From Betaproteobacteria bacterium (GTDB lineage: Bacteria; Pseudomonadota; Gammaproteobacteria; Burkholderiales; Usitatibacteraceae), in assembly GCA_016711875.1 (NCBI GenBank), contig JADJSD010000001.1:1550001-1614000 (forward strand): 64,000 nucleotides of DNA, written 5' to 3'. Under the pieces are notes generated by a model. It searched no databases. It had not been told where the DNA came from and saw nothing but the letters and a program-made list of their open reading frames with translations. Numbering within the stretch: position 1 is the stretch's first letter; every line of letters begins with the position of its first letter. This document shows positions 36,565-44,232 of this stretch, in pieces. Position numbers and translations under genes: made by a program.

Positions 36565-37659
36565 TCAGCTCCGCGTGGTGAAAAGCGAGCGTTCCTGGAA
36601 AAGGGGCGGGGCGCGCGGCGGTTCGATGCCGGCGTCGTGGTCCCGGTGATAGCGCTCGATGCGCTCGACTTCCTCGCGCGAGCCGAGAATGACCGGCACG
36701 CGCTGGTGCAGGCCCGTGGGATCGACCTCGAGAATGCGCCCGCGGCCGGTGGAAGCGAGGCCACCGGCCTGCTCGATCACCATCGCCATGGGATTCGCCT
36801 CGTAGAGCAGGCGCAGTCGCCCGGGCTTGGCCGGGTCCTTGGTGTCCCGCGGGTACATGAACAGCCCGCCGCGCACGAGGATGCGGTGCACTTCGGCCAC
36901 GAGCGAGGCGATCCAGCGCATGTTGAAGTCGTTGCCGCGCGGCCCGCTCTTGCCCTGCACGCATTCGTCCACGTAGCGGCGCACGGGCGCCTCCCAGAAG
37001 CGCGCGTTCGAGGTGTTGATCGCGAATTCGCGCGTGGCCTCGGGAATGCGCATGTCCGGATGGGTGAGGATGAACTCGCCCATGGCCCGGTCGAGCGTGA
37101 AGCCATGGGTACCGTGGCCGAGCGTGATGACGAGCATCGTCGTCGGCCCGTAGATGGCGTAGCCCGCGGCGACCTGCTTCGTGCCGGGCTGAAGGAAATC
37201 CGCCGCCGTCGGCTCCGACACGCCTTCGGGGCAGCGAAGCACCGAAAAGATGCTGCCCACGGATACGTTCACGTCGATGTTGGACGAGCCGTCCAGCGGG
37301 TCGTAGACGAGGAGGTAGCGGCCGCGCGGATAGGCGTCGGGGATGATGTAGGGCTCGTCCCGTTCCTCGGAAACCAGCCCGGCCAGGTGGCCGCCCCACT
37401 CGTTCGTGGCCACGAAGATCTCGTCGGCCAGGACGTCGAGGCGCATCTGCTTCTCGCCCTGCACGTTGTCCGTGCCCGCGCTGCCGAGCGAGCCGGCGAG
37501 CGCGCCCTGGCCCACGGCGTTGCCGATGCGCTTGCACGCGAGCCGGATGTGGTTGATGACGGCCGTGAACTCGCCCGTCGCGCCCGGCACCTTGCGCTGC
37601 TCGGCCAGGAAGAACTGCGTGATGGTGGGACGGGTCTCGACGACGAGAGAGGGCCTCAT
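36565..37659 (-). CDS. fbp: Class I fructose-1,6-bisphosphatase
   Basis: 364 residues from ATG 37659. Metal-binding motif YLLVYDPLDGSSNIDVNVSVGSIF (D-P-L-D-G-S-S). Other matches: GTKQVAAGYAIYGPTTMLV, GGLFMYPRDTK, LLYEANPMAMVIEQAGG and VHQRVPVILGS-like LHQRVPVILGS. It dephosphorylates fructose-1,6-bisphosphate in CBB and gluconeogenesis. Class I enzymes of cbb operons are often called CbbF. It is preceded by cbbY and followed by prk within a few bases. Confidence 0.95.
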   Translation of the reverse strand: MRPSLVVETRPTITQFFLAEQRKVPGATGEFTAVINHIRLACKRIGNAVGQGALAGSLGSAGTDNVQGEKQMRLDVLADEIFVATNEWGGHLAGLVSEERDEPYIIPDAYPRGRYLLVYDPLDGSSNIDVNVSVGSIFSVLRCPEGVSEPTAADFLQPGTKQVAAGYAIYGPTTMLVITLGHGTHGFTLDRAMGEFILTHPDMRIPEATREFAINTSNARFWEAPVRRYVDECVQGKSGPRGNDFNMRWIASLVAEVHRILVRGGLFMYPRDTKDPAKPGRLRLLYEANPMAMVIEQAGGLASTGRGRILEVDPTGLHQRVPVILGSREEVERIERYHRDHDAGIEPPRAPPLFQERSLFTTRS

Positions 37660-37669
37660 GGCGATGTCC

Positions 37670-38440
37670 TCAGGCGGCGCGGCGCGTGCGGCCGTGCATC
37701 GCCGCGAGCGACTCGAGCGTGAGGAAGGCCCCGCCTGCGCGGGCGGCGTCCTCGCCCGCGAGGGGGTGCGCGGGATCGCCCAGGTGAGGGAGCGTGAGAT
37801 CGGCTTCGCCGAAATCCTGGGAACGGGTCCAGCGCGTGGGCGTGACGACGGTGAAGATTCCCGCCGCCTTGGCCGCGGCGAGGCCGTTGGCGGAATCCTC
37901 GAAGGCCACGGCATCTTCCGGCGAGAGGCCGAGCGCCGAGAGGGCGAGCCGGTAGATGTCCGGCGCGGGCTTCTTGGCCGGCACCACGTCCCCGCAGGCG
38001 ATGACGGAGAAGCGGCGGTGCGCGCCCTTTCCGAGCTCGGCGTCCAGGAGCGCGGCGACATTGGCGGAGGTGGTCGTCGAAGCGATGCCGATCCGCACGC
38101 CGGCCACGAGGGCCTCGTCGAGCAGGCGGGCGATGCCGGGGCGAAGCGGCGAGCCGCCGGCGGCGACGAGTTCGGCGTAGCGGTCGGTCTTCACGCGATG
38201 CAGGTTCGCCACGTTCGCCGCGAGCCGCGCGCGTTCCGATTCGTTCACCGGCAGGCCGGCGAAGAACTGCGAGAGGCGTTCCTTGCCGCCGGAGATGCGC
38301 AGAAGCACTTCGTACTGTTCGGCGTTCCAGGCGTACGGGAGCTGGAATTCGAGGAAGGCCGAGTTGAAGGCCTGGCGATGGGTTTCCTCCGTGTCGGCGA
38401 GCGTGCCGTCGACGTCGAACAGCAGGGCCTTCAGGGTCAT
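37670..38440 (-). CDS. cbbY: CbbY family HAD phosphatase
   Basis: 256 residues. HAD motif I LLFDVDGTLADTEETHR (D-x-D), motif II GIASTTTSANV, motif III around PAKKPAPDIYRLAL, motif IV EDSANGLAAAKAAG. The TEETHRQAFN cap and its place after cbbX in a cbb operon fit CbbY, which removes xylulose-1,5-bisphosphate, an inhibitor of red-type RuBisCO. The start overlaps the cbbX stop (ATGA, 38437-38440). Confidence 0.93.
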   Translation of the reverse strand: MTLKALLFDVDGTLADTEETHRQAFNSAFLEFQLPYAWNAEQYEVLLRISGGKERLSQFFAGLPVNESERARLAANVANLHRVKTDRYAELVAAGGSPLRPGIARLLDEALVAGVRIGIASTTTSANVAALLDAELGKGAHRRFSVIACGDVVPAKKPAPDIYRLALSALGLSPEDAVAFEDSANGLAAAKAAGIFTVVTPTRWTRSQDFGEADLTLPHLGDPAHPLAGEDAARAGGAFLTLESLAAMHGRTRRAA

Positions 38441-39354
38441 GGCGTTCCTCCGTATCCGCGAAGATCTGGCTCGCGCGCGTTATCCGCGAAGACCCGGCTC
38501 GCGCGCAGGTCCTCGGCTTCTATCGTCATGAGGGCGTCCGGGGCCACGGGTCCGCTTCGCGAGGCGAAGAGGCGGTTGGCCTGGCGAAGGCGCGCGCGGT
38601 CGAGGGCGTTGCGGATCGAGCGGGCGTTGGCGAAATGGGGCCGGGTGCGGCGGATCTCGATGTACTCGACCAGCGCTTCGCGGGCCCCGGGGCTCAGGCG
38701 GTACTGCATCCCGCCCAGCATCAGGTCGGAGATGGCGAGGAGCTCCTCCGGCGCGTAGTCCGGGAAGTCGATGTGGTGGGCGATGCGCGAGGAAAGGCCG
38801 GGGTTCGCCTTGAAGAAGGTGTCCATGCGGTCCTTGTACCCGGCCACGATCACGACGAGGTCGTCGCGCTGGTTCTCCATCACCTGCAGGAGGATCTCGA
38901 TCGCCTCCATGCCGTAGTCGCGCTCGTTCTCGGGGCGGTACAGGTAGTAGGCCTCGTCGATGAAGAGCACGCCGCCCATCGCGCGCTTCACGACCTCCTT
39001 CGTCTTGGGCGCCGTGTGGCCGATGAACTGGCCCACGAGGTCGTCGCGGGTGACGGCGACGAGGTGGCCTTTCCGGCAGTAGCCCAGGCGGTGGAGGATC
39101 TCCGCCATCCGCAGCGCCACCGTGGTCTTGCCCGTGCCGGGGTTTCCCGTGAACGACATGTGCAGCGAGGGGGCCGACGCCGAAAGGCCGACCTGGCGCC
39201 GGGCGCGGTCGACCACCAGCAGCGCCGCGATCTCGCGGATGCGCGTCTTCACCGGCGCGAGGCCCACGAGGCTCCCGTCGAGCTCCGCGAGGAGCGCGGG
39301 AAGTCCCGCCTCCTGCGAAAGGGCTTCGAGGTCGATGGTGAGCGCGTCGTTCAT
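38437..39354 (-). CDS. cbbX: Red-type RuBisCO activase CbbX (AAA+)
   Basis: 305 residues. Walker A HMSFTGNPGTGKTTVALRMAEIL, Walker B GGVLFIDEAYYLY, and the C-terminal arginine-rich part ARSIRNALDRARLRQANRLF. The pore loop reads VGQFIGHTAPKTKEV, so the pore aromatic is Phe where I recall Tyr in Rhodobacter CbbX. CbbX pulls on the RuBisCO large-subunit tail to release tight-binding sugar phosphates. Its presence with a long CbbS marks form IC/red-type RuBisCO. 18 bases after cbbS. Confidence 0.95.
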   Translation of the reverse strand: MNDALTIDLEALSQEAGLPALLAELDGSLVGLAPVKTRIREIAALLVVDRARRQVGLSASAPSLHMSFTGNPGTGKTTVALRMAEILHRLGYCRKGHLVAVTRDDLVGQFIGHTAPKTKEVVKRAMGGVLFIDEAYYLYRPENERDYGMEAIEILLQVMENQRDDLVVIVAGYKDRMDTFFKANPGLSSRIAHHIDFPDYAPEELLAISDLMLGGMQYRLSPGAREALVEYIEIRRTRPHFANARSIRNALDRARLRQANRLFASRSGPVAPDALMTIEAEDLRASRVFADNAREPDLRGYGGTP

Positions 39355-39372
39355 CGGGGCGTGCTTCGGGGA

Positions 39373-39792
39373 TCAGCTGTAGCGCTCGCCCTCGGGCCTG
39401 GCGGTCGCGTAGGAGCGCGTGCTGTAGCGCTGGATGCGCCCCGCGCCTTCCTCGCGCCGCAGCTCGAAGCCGGGCTCGACCTTCGGGCGGTTCACGATGA
39501 ACGACAGCCGCAGCGCCTCCCAGCCGTGCGTCGAGTCGAACGCGTTCAGCTTCACGTAGTGGTTCGGGAAGGCCTTGCGGCAGGCGTTCACCTCGGTCAT
39601 CACGCCGGCGGCGTCCTTCAGGTCGAACATGGGGTTTCCGTACATTTCCCAGTAGGTGTTGCGCGGGTGCGGGTCGTCCGTGTATTCGATGGAGACGGCC
39701 CAGCCCTTGGCAAGACAATACTCGACCTGCGCCTTGATCTGGGTGTCGGTGAGGTCGGGGAGGAAGGAAAAGGTCCCTTGCGTGAGTCTCAT
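39373..39792 (-). CDS. cbbS: RuBisCO small subunit, red type
   Basis: 139 residues from ATG 39792. Core: GTFSFLPDLTDTQIKAQVEYCLAKGWAVSIEYTDDPHPRNTYWEMYGNPMF, then HYVKLNAFDSTHGWEALRLSFIVNRP. The C-terminal 30 residues (EPGFELRREEGAGRIQRYSTRSY) form the beta-hairpin extension typical of red-type small subunits. It assembles as L8S8 with CbbL, whose gene lies 11 bases upstream. Confidence 0.96.
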   Translation of the reverse strand: MRLTQGTFSFLPDLTDTQIKAQVEYCLAKGWAVSIEYTDDPHPRNTYWEMYGNPMFDLKDAAGVMTEVNACRKAFPNHYVKLNAFDSTHGWEALRLSFIVNRPKVEPGFELRREEGAGRIQRYSTRSYATARPEGERYS

Positions 39793-39803
39793 GGCGGCAT
39801 TCC

Positions 39804-41246
39804 TCAGGCGGCGGTCGGGGTGGGGACGAAGTCGAGCGTGTCGGTGGAGGCGTAGTCGAAGGTGACCTCGCCCCAGGTGTCCAGCGCGGCCTTGAGCGGC
39901 GCGCAGCTCTTCGCGGCGTTCGCGAGAATCGCGGGACCCTCGTTCCAGATGTCGCGACCCTCGTTGCGGGCGAGAACCATCGCCTCGAGCGCGACGCGGT
40001 TGGCCGTGGCGCCGGCCTGGATGCCCATCGGATGGCCGATCGTGCCGCCGCCGAACTGCAGCACCACGTCGTCGCCCAGGTAGTGCAGCAGCTGGTGCAT
40101 CTGGCCGGCGTGGATGCCGCCCGAGGCCACCGGCATCACGCCGCGAAGCCCGCCCCAGTCCTGCTCGAAGAAGATGCCGCGCTCGAGGTTCACCGGGTTG
40201 TTCTCCTCGCGCAGGATGTCGTAGAAGCCCTGGACCGAGTTCGGGTCGCCCTCGAGCTTGCCGACGATGGTGCCGGCGTGGATGTGGTCGACGCCCGACA
40301 GGCGCATCCACTTGGAGATCACGCGGAACGAGATGCCGTGCGTCTTCTGGCGCGTGTAGGTGGAATGCCCCGCGCGGTGCAGGTGCAGGATCATGTCGTT
40401 CCTGCGGGCCCACTTGGCCATCGACTGGATCGCCGTGTAGCCGATCACCAGGTCGATCATGACGATGGTCGAGCCGAGCTCCTTCGCGAATTCCGCGCGC
40501 TCGTACATGTCCTCCATCGTGCCGGCGGTGATGTTGAGGTAGGTGCCCTTGATTTCGCCCGTGGCGGCCTGCGCGCGGTTCACGGCTTCCATGCAATAGA
40601 GGAAGCGGTCGCGCCAGTGCATGAAGGGCTGCGAGTTGATGTTCTCGTCGTCCTTGGTGAAGTCGAGGCCGCCCTTGAGCGCCTCGTAGACGACGCGGCC
40701 GTAGTTCTTGCCCGACAGGCCCAGCTTCGGCTTCACCGTGGCCCCCAGCAGCGGCCGGCCGAACTTGTCGAGGCGCTCGCGCTCCACGACGATGCCCGTG
40801 GCGGGGCCCTGGAAGGTCTTCACGTAGGCGATCGGCAGGCGCATGTCCTCCAGGCGCAGGGCCTTGAGCGGCTTGAAGCCGAAGACGTTGCCGATGATCG
40901 AGGCCGTGAGGTTCGCGATGGAACCGGCCTCGAAAAGGTCGATGTCGTAGGCGATGTAGGCGAAGTACTGGCCCGGCGTTCCCGGCACGGGATCCACGCG
41001 GTAGGCCTTGGCGCGGTACATGTCGCAGGCGGTGAGGCGGTCGGTCCAGACCACCGTCCAGGTGGCGGTCGAGGACTCCCCGGCGACGGCGGCGGCGGCC
41101 TCCTCGGGGTCCACGCCTTCCTGCGGCGTGATCCGGAAGAGCGCGAGGACGTCGGTCTCCTTCGGCTGGTAGTCCGGCTGCCAGTAGCCCATCTGGGCGT
41201 ACTTCATGACGCCGGCGCGGTAGCGGTCGGCAGGGTCGTTGGCCAT
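39804..41246 (-). CDS. cbbL: RuBisCO large subunit, form I red type
   Basis: 480 residues. Catalytic landmarks: ATVKPKLGLSGKN, the carbamylated-Lys region GGLDFTKDDENINSQPF, substrate-binding HRAGHSTYTR and loop 6 HAGTIVGKLEGD, then PVASGGIHAGQMHQLL and LQFGGGTIGHPMGI. Sequence features and the company of cbbX place it in red-type form I (IC or ID), most likely IC for a proteobacterium. AGGAGAG about 10 bases upstream is the ribosome-binding site. First gene of the operon, divergent from cbbR. No carboxysome or form II genes were seen in the window. Confidence 0.97.
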   Translation of the reverse strand: MANDPADRYRAGVMKYAQMGYWQPDYQPKETDVLALFRITPQEGVDPEEAAAAVAGESSTATWTVVWTDRLTACDMYRAKAYRVDPVPGTPGQYFAYIAYDIDLFEAGSIANLTASIIGNVFGFKPLKALRLEDMRLPIAYVKTFQGPATGIVVERERLDKFGRPLLGATVKPKLGLSGKNYGRVVYEALKGGLDFTKDDENINSQPFMHWRDRFLYCMEAVNRAQAATGEIKGTYLNITAGTMEDMYERAEFAKELGSTIVMIDLVIGYTAIQSMAKWARRNDMILHLHRAGHSTYTRQKTHGISFRVISKWMRLSGVDHIHAGTIVGKLEGDPNSVQGFYDILREENNPVNLERGIFFEQDWGGLRGVMPVASGGIHAGQMHQLLHYLGDDVVLQFGGGTIGHPMGIQAGATANRVALEAMVLARNEGRDIWNEGPAILANAAKSCAPLKAALDTWGEVTFDYASTDTLDFVPTPTAA

Positions 41247-41315
41247 GGCGTTTCTCTCCTTACGCGGTGTGGGTCCAATCTAGCCCTCGCTATGCATAAG
41301 TGACAGTCAATAGTT

Positions 41316-41332
41316 CTTATCGCTACGATAAG
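41316..41332. promoter_or_regulatory. Palindromic operator between cbbL and cbbR, likely CbbR site
   Basis: CTTATCG-CTA-CGATAAG is a perfect 17-base inverted repeat, and contains the LysR-type T-N11-A pattern (T 41318, A 41330). It lies 41 bases before cbbR and 70 bases before cbbL, in the A/T-richer middle of the divergent gap. TATGCATA (41291-41298) is a second short palindrome nearer cbbL. On the minus strand TTGACT (41304-41309) may be the cbbL -35. Confidence 0.7.
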
Positions 41333-41372
41333 GTTTTGCTGACATTTCGGCCGCCGCCGAGGGAACGCCGCC

Positions 41373-42335
41373 ATGCCCGTCCGCCATGCCACCGTCCGCC
41401 AGTTGCGCGTCTTCGATGCCGTCGCGCGCCACCGGTCCTTTTCCCGGGCCGCCGAGGAGCTGCACCTTTCCCAGCCGGCCGTCTCGATGCAGGTAAAGGC
41501 GCTCGAGGCGCAGGCGGGCCTCCCGCTCCTGGAGCAGGTGGGCAAGAAGATCTTCCTGACCGAGGCGGGGCAGGTCGTGCACGGCCGGGCGAATACCGTC
41601 ATCCGGGAGCTGGCCGAGGCCGACGAGGCGCTGGCGGCCTTGCAGGGGCTAACCGAGGGGCGACTTCCGATCGCGGTGGTCTCGACGGCGAAGTACTTCG
41701 CGCCGCCGCTTCTCGCCCGGTTCCTCCGCGCGCACCCGGCGGTGAAGCTGGAGCTGGCCATCGACAACCGCGAGGCGGTCATCGCCAAGCTGGGCGCCAA
41801 CGAGGTGGACCTCGCCATCATGGGACGGCCGCCGGCCGAACTCGATACCGCTTCGCAGGCCTTCGCCCCGCACCCGCATGTGGTGATCGCCCCGGCCGGC
41901 CATCCGCTGGCCGGACGAAAGCGCTTGCGGCTGGAGGACCTGGCCAGGGAACGCTTCGTGGTGCGGGAGCCCGGATCGGGCACGCGCACGCTTCTCGAGA
42001 AACACTTCGCCGACCGGGGTCTCACGGTGCCGGTGGCCATGCAGATGGCCTCCAACGAGACCATCAAGCAGGCCGTGATCGCGGGCCTGGGGCTCTCGTT
42101 CCTGTCGCGGCACACCCTGGGCCTCGAGCTCGCGGCGGGCCGCCTGGTGGCGCTCGATGTCGTCGGGATGCCTCTCCTGCGCGAGTGGTACGTGGTTCAC
42201 CTGGCGCCGAAGCGCCTCTTGCCGGTAGCGTCCGCCTGCCGGGCCTTCATCCTCGCCGAAGCCCCTCGCCTGCTGGCGTCGCCGGAGTGGGGCGAGGGGG
42301 GGTGGCCGGCCCCCGAAAAGCACCGAAGCGCTTGA
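41373..42335 (+). CDS. cbbR: LysR-type regulator CbbR
   Basis: 320 residues. Winged HTH at residues 8-65: TVRQLRVFDAVARHRSFSRAAEELHLSQPAVSMQVKALEAQAG. The effector-binding part has GRLPIAVVSTAKYFAPPLLARFL, the YF-P-x-L stretch typical of CbbR, and IAGLGLSFLSRHTLGLEL. CbbR activates the cbb operon in response to metabolites such as RuBP, PEP or ATP; which one varies by species. Divergent from cbbL, with the palindrome between. The final 30 residues (PEWGEGGWPAPEKHRSA) are low-complexity. Confidence 0.94.
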   Translation: MPVRHATVRQLRVFDAVARHRSFSRAAEELHLSQPAVSMQVKALEAQAGLPLLEQVGKKIFLTEAGQVVHGRANTVIRELAEADEALAALQGLTEGRLPIAVVSTAKYFAPPLLARFLRAHPAVKLELAIDNREAVIAKLGANEVDLAIMGRPPAELDTASQAFAPHPHVVIAPAGHPLAGRKRLRLEDLARERFVVREPGSGTRTLLEKHFADRGLTVPVAMQMASNETIKQAVIAGLGLSFLSRHTLGLELAAGRLVALDVVGMPLLREWYVVHLAPKRLLPVASACRAFILAEAPRLLASPEWGEGGWPAPEKHRSA

Positions 42336-42346
42336 AACATCTGGCT

Positions 42347-42370
42347 TTTGGGTCGCCCAAACCCTATAAT
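42347..42370 (+). promoter_or_regulatory. Candidate speD promoter with embedded palindrome
   Basis: TATAAT (42365-42370) is a perfect -10. The region 42342-42347 offers only a poor -35 (TGGCTT). Between them lies TTTGGG-TCG-CCCAAA (42347-42361), a perfect inverted repeat in the spacer, where a regulator could block or aid RNA polymerase. Transcription from here would make a leader of about 190 bases before speD. Confidence 0.55.
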
Positions 42371-42431
42371 TCTCTCTTTTCTCCACCGACAAGCTGCTTG
42401 GGCACGTTCCAACAGAAAGGCTTGCACCCGC

Positions 42432-42492
42432 CGCCCCTGGCCTAGGGGCGCCGCCGCATCGTTTTTTCGATGCGGAAGGCGCCCGAAGGCGC
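42432..42492 (+). promoter_or_regulatory. Structured leader with mutually exclusive hairpins upstream of speD
   Basis: Three stems compete. A: CGCCCCT (42432-42438) with AGGGGCG (42444-42450). B: GGGCGCC (42446-42452) plus CCGCATCG (42454-42461) with CGATGCGG (42468-42475) plus GGCGCCC (42478-42484), a 15-bp hairpin with a T6 loop. C: GCGCC (42479-42483) with GGCGC (42488-42492), a CGAA tetraloop hairpin. A and B share bases, as do B and C, so B excludes A and C. This layout is typical of attenuators and riboswitches. No family recognised. Confidence 0.6.
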
Positions 42493-42567
42493 ACTCCAGG
42501 GCGGAAAAGCCTCCTGACGCGGACGACGGCCTCCAAGAGGCAGCTGCCAGAAGAAGGGGGTATCGGA

Positions 42568-42978
42568 GTGAAGGGACTGCACATCATCGCCGACCTGTAC
42601 GGCTGCCGGAACCGCGACCTGCTGGCCTCCTCCGCCAAGCTCCGCGAAACCTGCGTGGCGGCCTGCAAGGACGTGGGGCTCACGGTCCTCGGGGACCATT
42701 TCTACCAATTCCAGGGGCTCGACGCGACGCAGCAAGGCGGCGCCACCGGCGCGGTCATCTTCGCGGAATCCCACCTCGCCATCCATACCTGGCCCGAGCG
42801 CGACGGCGCGACGCTGGACGTGTACGTCTGCAACGTCACCTGCGACAACAGCCAGAAGGCCGAGCAGCTCTACGAGACCCTCTCGCAGGCCCTGCTTCCC
42901 GACGACAGCCTCGTCGAGCGCATCTGGCGCGGCCGCGACCTGCCGATCAAGCAGAAAAAGCTCGCCGCGGTCCGCTAG
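42568..42978 (+). CDS. speD: S-adenosylmethionine decarboxylase, prokaryotic class 1B
   Basis: 136 residues from GTG 42568, with AGGGGG six to seven bases upstream. The self-cleavage site is visible: FAESHLAIHTWPE, where cleavage before Ser makes the pyruvoyl group. KGLHIIADLYGCRNRDLLA at the N-terminus and DVYVCNVTCDNSQKAEQL are the family pattern. It makes decarboxylated AdoMet, the aminopropyl donor for speE, encoded 14 bases downstream. It is preceded by a long structured leader. Confidence 0.95.
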   Translation: MKGLHIIADLYGCRNRDLLASSAKLRETCVAACKDVGLTVLGDHFYQFQGLDATQQGGATGAVIFAESHLAIHTWPERDGATLDVYVCNVTCDNSQKAEQLYETLSQALLPDDSLVERIWRGRDLPIKQKKLAAVR

Positions 42979-42992
42979 CCGGCCCCGCAGCA

Positions 42993-43838
42993 ATGTCCGA
43001 GCGCATCTTCGAGCGCCTGAACGACTCGAGCGGCGCCTGGTTCGACGGCACGCTCGTCGAACGGCGCCAGACCCCCTTCCAGCTCCTCGAGGTGTACGAG
43101 ACCCCGGAACTCGGCCGCATCTTCCGGCTCGACGGCTTCAACATGACGAGCGAGAGGGACGAATTCTTCTATCACGAGAATCTCATCCACCCCGCGGCCA
43201 TCGCCCACCCGGGCCCGCGGCAGGCGCTCGTGATCGGGGGCGGCGACGGCGGTTCGTCCAAGGAGCTCCTGCGGCACGCGACGATCGAGCGGGTGCACAT
43301 GGCCGAACTCGATCCGGACGTCATCGAGATCTCGAAGCGGCAGTTCGGCAAGGTCCACGGCGGGGCCTTCGACGACCCCCGCCTGCAGGTGACGGTTGGC
43401 GATGGCCTCGCCTACCTGCGCTCGACGCCGGTGCGCTACGACCTGGTCGCCATGGACCTCACGGACCCCGTCGGCCCCGCCGTGGAGCTCTACTCGCCCG
43501 CCACGTTCGCCCTCGCCAAGGGGGCGCTCGCCGAGGGCGGGGCGCTGGTGCTGCACGTCGGTTCGCCCTTTTCGCACCCGGATCGCGTGCGCCGGACGAT
43601 TTCGGCCCTGCGGTCGGTCTTCCCGCTCGTCACGCCCTATTTCGTGCATATCCCGATCTACGGCTCGATCTGGGGATTCGCGGTGGCTTCCGGCAGCCTC
43701 GATCCGCGCGAGGTGGAACCCGCCGAGGTCGAATCGCGTCTCGCCGCCCGGGGCGTGAAGGGCCTTCGCTATTACAATGGCGACACCCATCGGGCGGTGT
43801 TCGCGCTGCCCAACTACGTGAAGTCGCTGCTGGCCTGA
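42993..43838 (+). CDS. speE: Polyamine aminopropyltransferase (spermidine synthase)
   Basis: 281 residues. AdoMet-type motif ALVIGGGDGGSSKELLRH, ligand acid AELDPDVIEISKR, catalytic region YDLVAMDLTDPVGPAVELYSPATF. YHENLIHPA resembles the substrate-binding gate residues. The expected D-S-T-D of classic spermidine synthases reads D-L-T-D here. That fits an aminopropyltransferase, but the acceptor (putrescine or another amine) cannot be fixed by eye. 14 bases after speD. Confidence 0.93.
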   Translation: MSERIFERLNDSSGAWFDGTLVERRQTPFQLLEVYETPELGRIFRLDGFNMTSERDEFFYHENLIHPAAIAHPGPRQALVIGGGDGGSSKELLRHATIERVHMAELDPDVIEISKRQFGKVHGGAFDDPRLQVTVGDGLAYLRSTPVRYDLVAMDLTDPVGPAVELYSPATFALAKGALAEGGALVLHVGSPFSHPDRVRRTISALRSVFPLVTPYFVHIPIYGSIWGFAVASGSLDPREVEPAEVESRLAARGVKGLRYYNGDTHRAVFALPNYVKSLLA

Positions 43839-43871
43839 CGGCCCCGTGCGGGGCAAGGGAAGGGGGAAGGG

Positions 43872-44225
43872 ATGCTCAAGAGGATCCGGAAGTCCTCCAC
43901 GCGCGTGACGCTCGTGCTCATCGGCCTTGCGGGGCTGGCGGGCTGCGGTGGCGACGACCGGCGCGACGTTTACGCCTCGCGCGAGGACTGCCTCGCGGAC
44001 TGGGGCAACAAGCCCGAGGACTGCTCGCCCGCCACCGAATCGCGCCACGCGAGCCGCGGCTATTTCTACGGCCCCTCGTACACGCACCGCTCGTCCTCGG
44101 GGGGCTCCTACAGCCGCAGCTCCAGCGCTTCGAGCCGCTCGATCGGGTCGTCCTCGTCCTCCTCCTCCTCCTCATCGTCCTCGCGCGGCGGCTTCGGCAG
44201 CTCGGCGCGGTCCTCCTCGAGCTGA
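43872..44225 (+). CDS. DUF1190 (YgiB/YjfM-like) serine-rich lipoprotein
   Basis: 117 residues. Lipoprotein signal with lipobox LAGC (Cys25). Then VYASREDCLADWGNKPEDC (two cysteines, 40 and 51), which is the DUF1190 repeat I recall from E. coli YgiB. The C-terminal half is mostly serine with the RGGFG motif (105-109) also found in that family. A run of twelve serine codons in the DNA makes it a simple-sequence tract. Predicted to be outer-membrane- or periplasm-anchored. It sits between speE and ygiC, 34 bases after speE, and is a candidate target for modification by the ligase. Confidence 0.78.
   Translation: MLKRIRKSSTRVTLVLIGLAGLAGCGGDDRRDVYASREDCLADWGNKPEDCSPATESRHASRGYFYGPSYTHRSSSGGSYSRSSSASSRSIGSSSSSSSSSSSSRGGFGSSARSSSS
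44148..44183 (+). repeat. Serine-codon microsatellite in the DUF1190 gene
   Basis: Twelve consecutive serine codons, nearly all TCC or TCG, with one TCA. Trinucleotide slippage here would lengthen or shorten the poly-Ser tract without shifting frame. Confidence 0.8.
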
Positions 44226-44232
44226 ACCCCCC

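Noticed and set aside
29138..42335. Carboxysome or CO2-concentrating genes with the cbb operon
   Set aside because: No shell protein, carbonic anhydrase or bicarbonate transporter was found among the genes here.
42454..42475. CCGCATCG-T6-CGATGCGG taken as an intrinsic terminator of cbbR
   Set aside because: The T-run is the loop, not a 3' tail, so it cannot work as a standard terminator; it is better explained as part of the speD leader.
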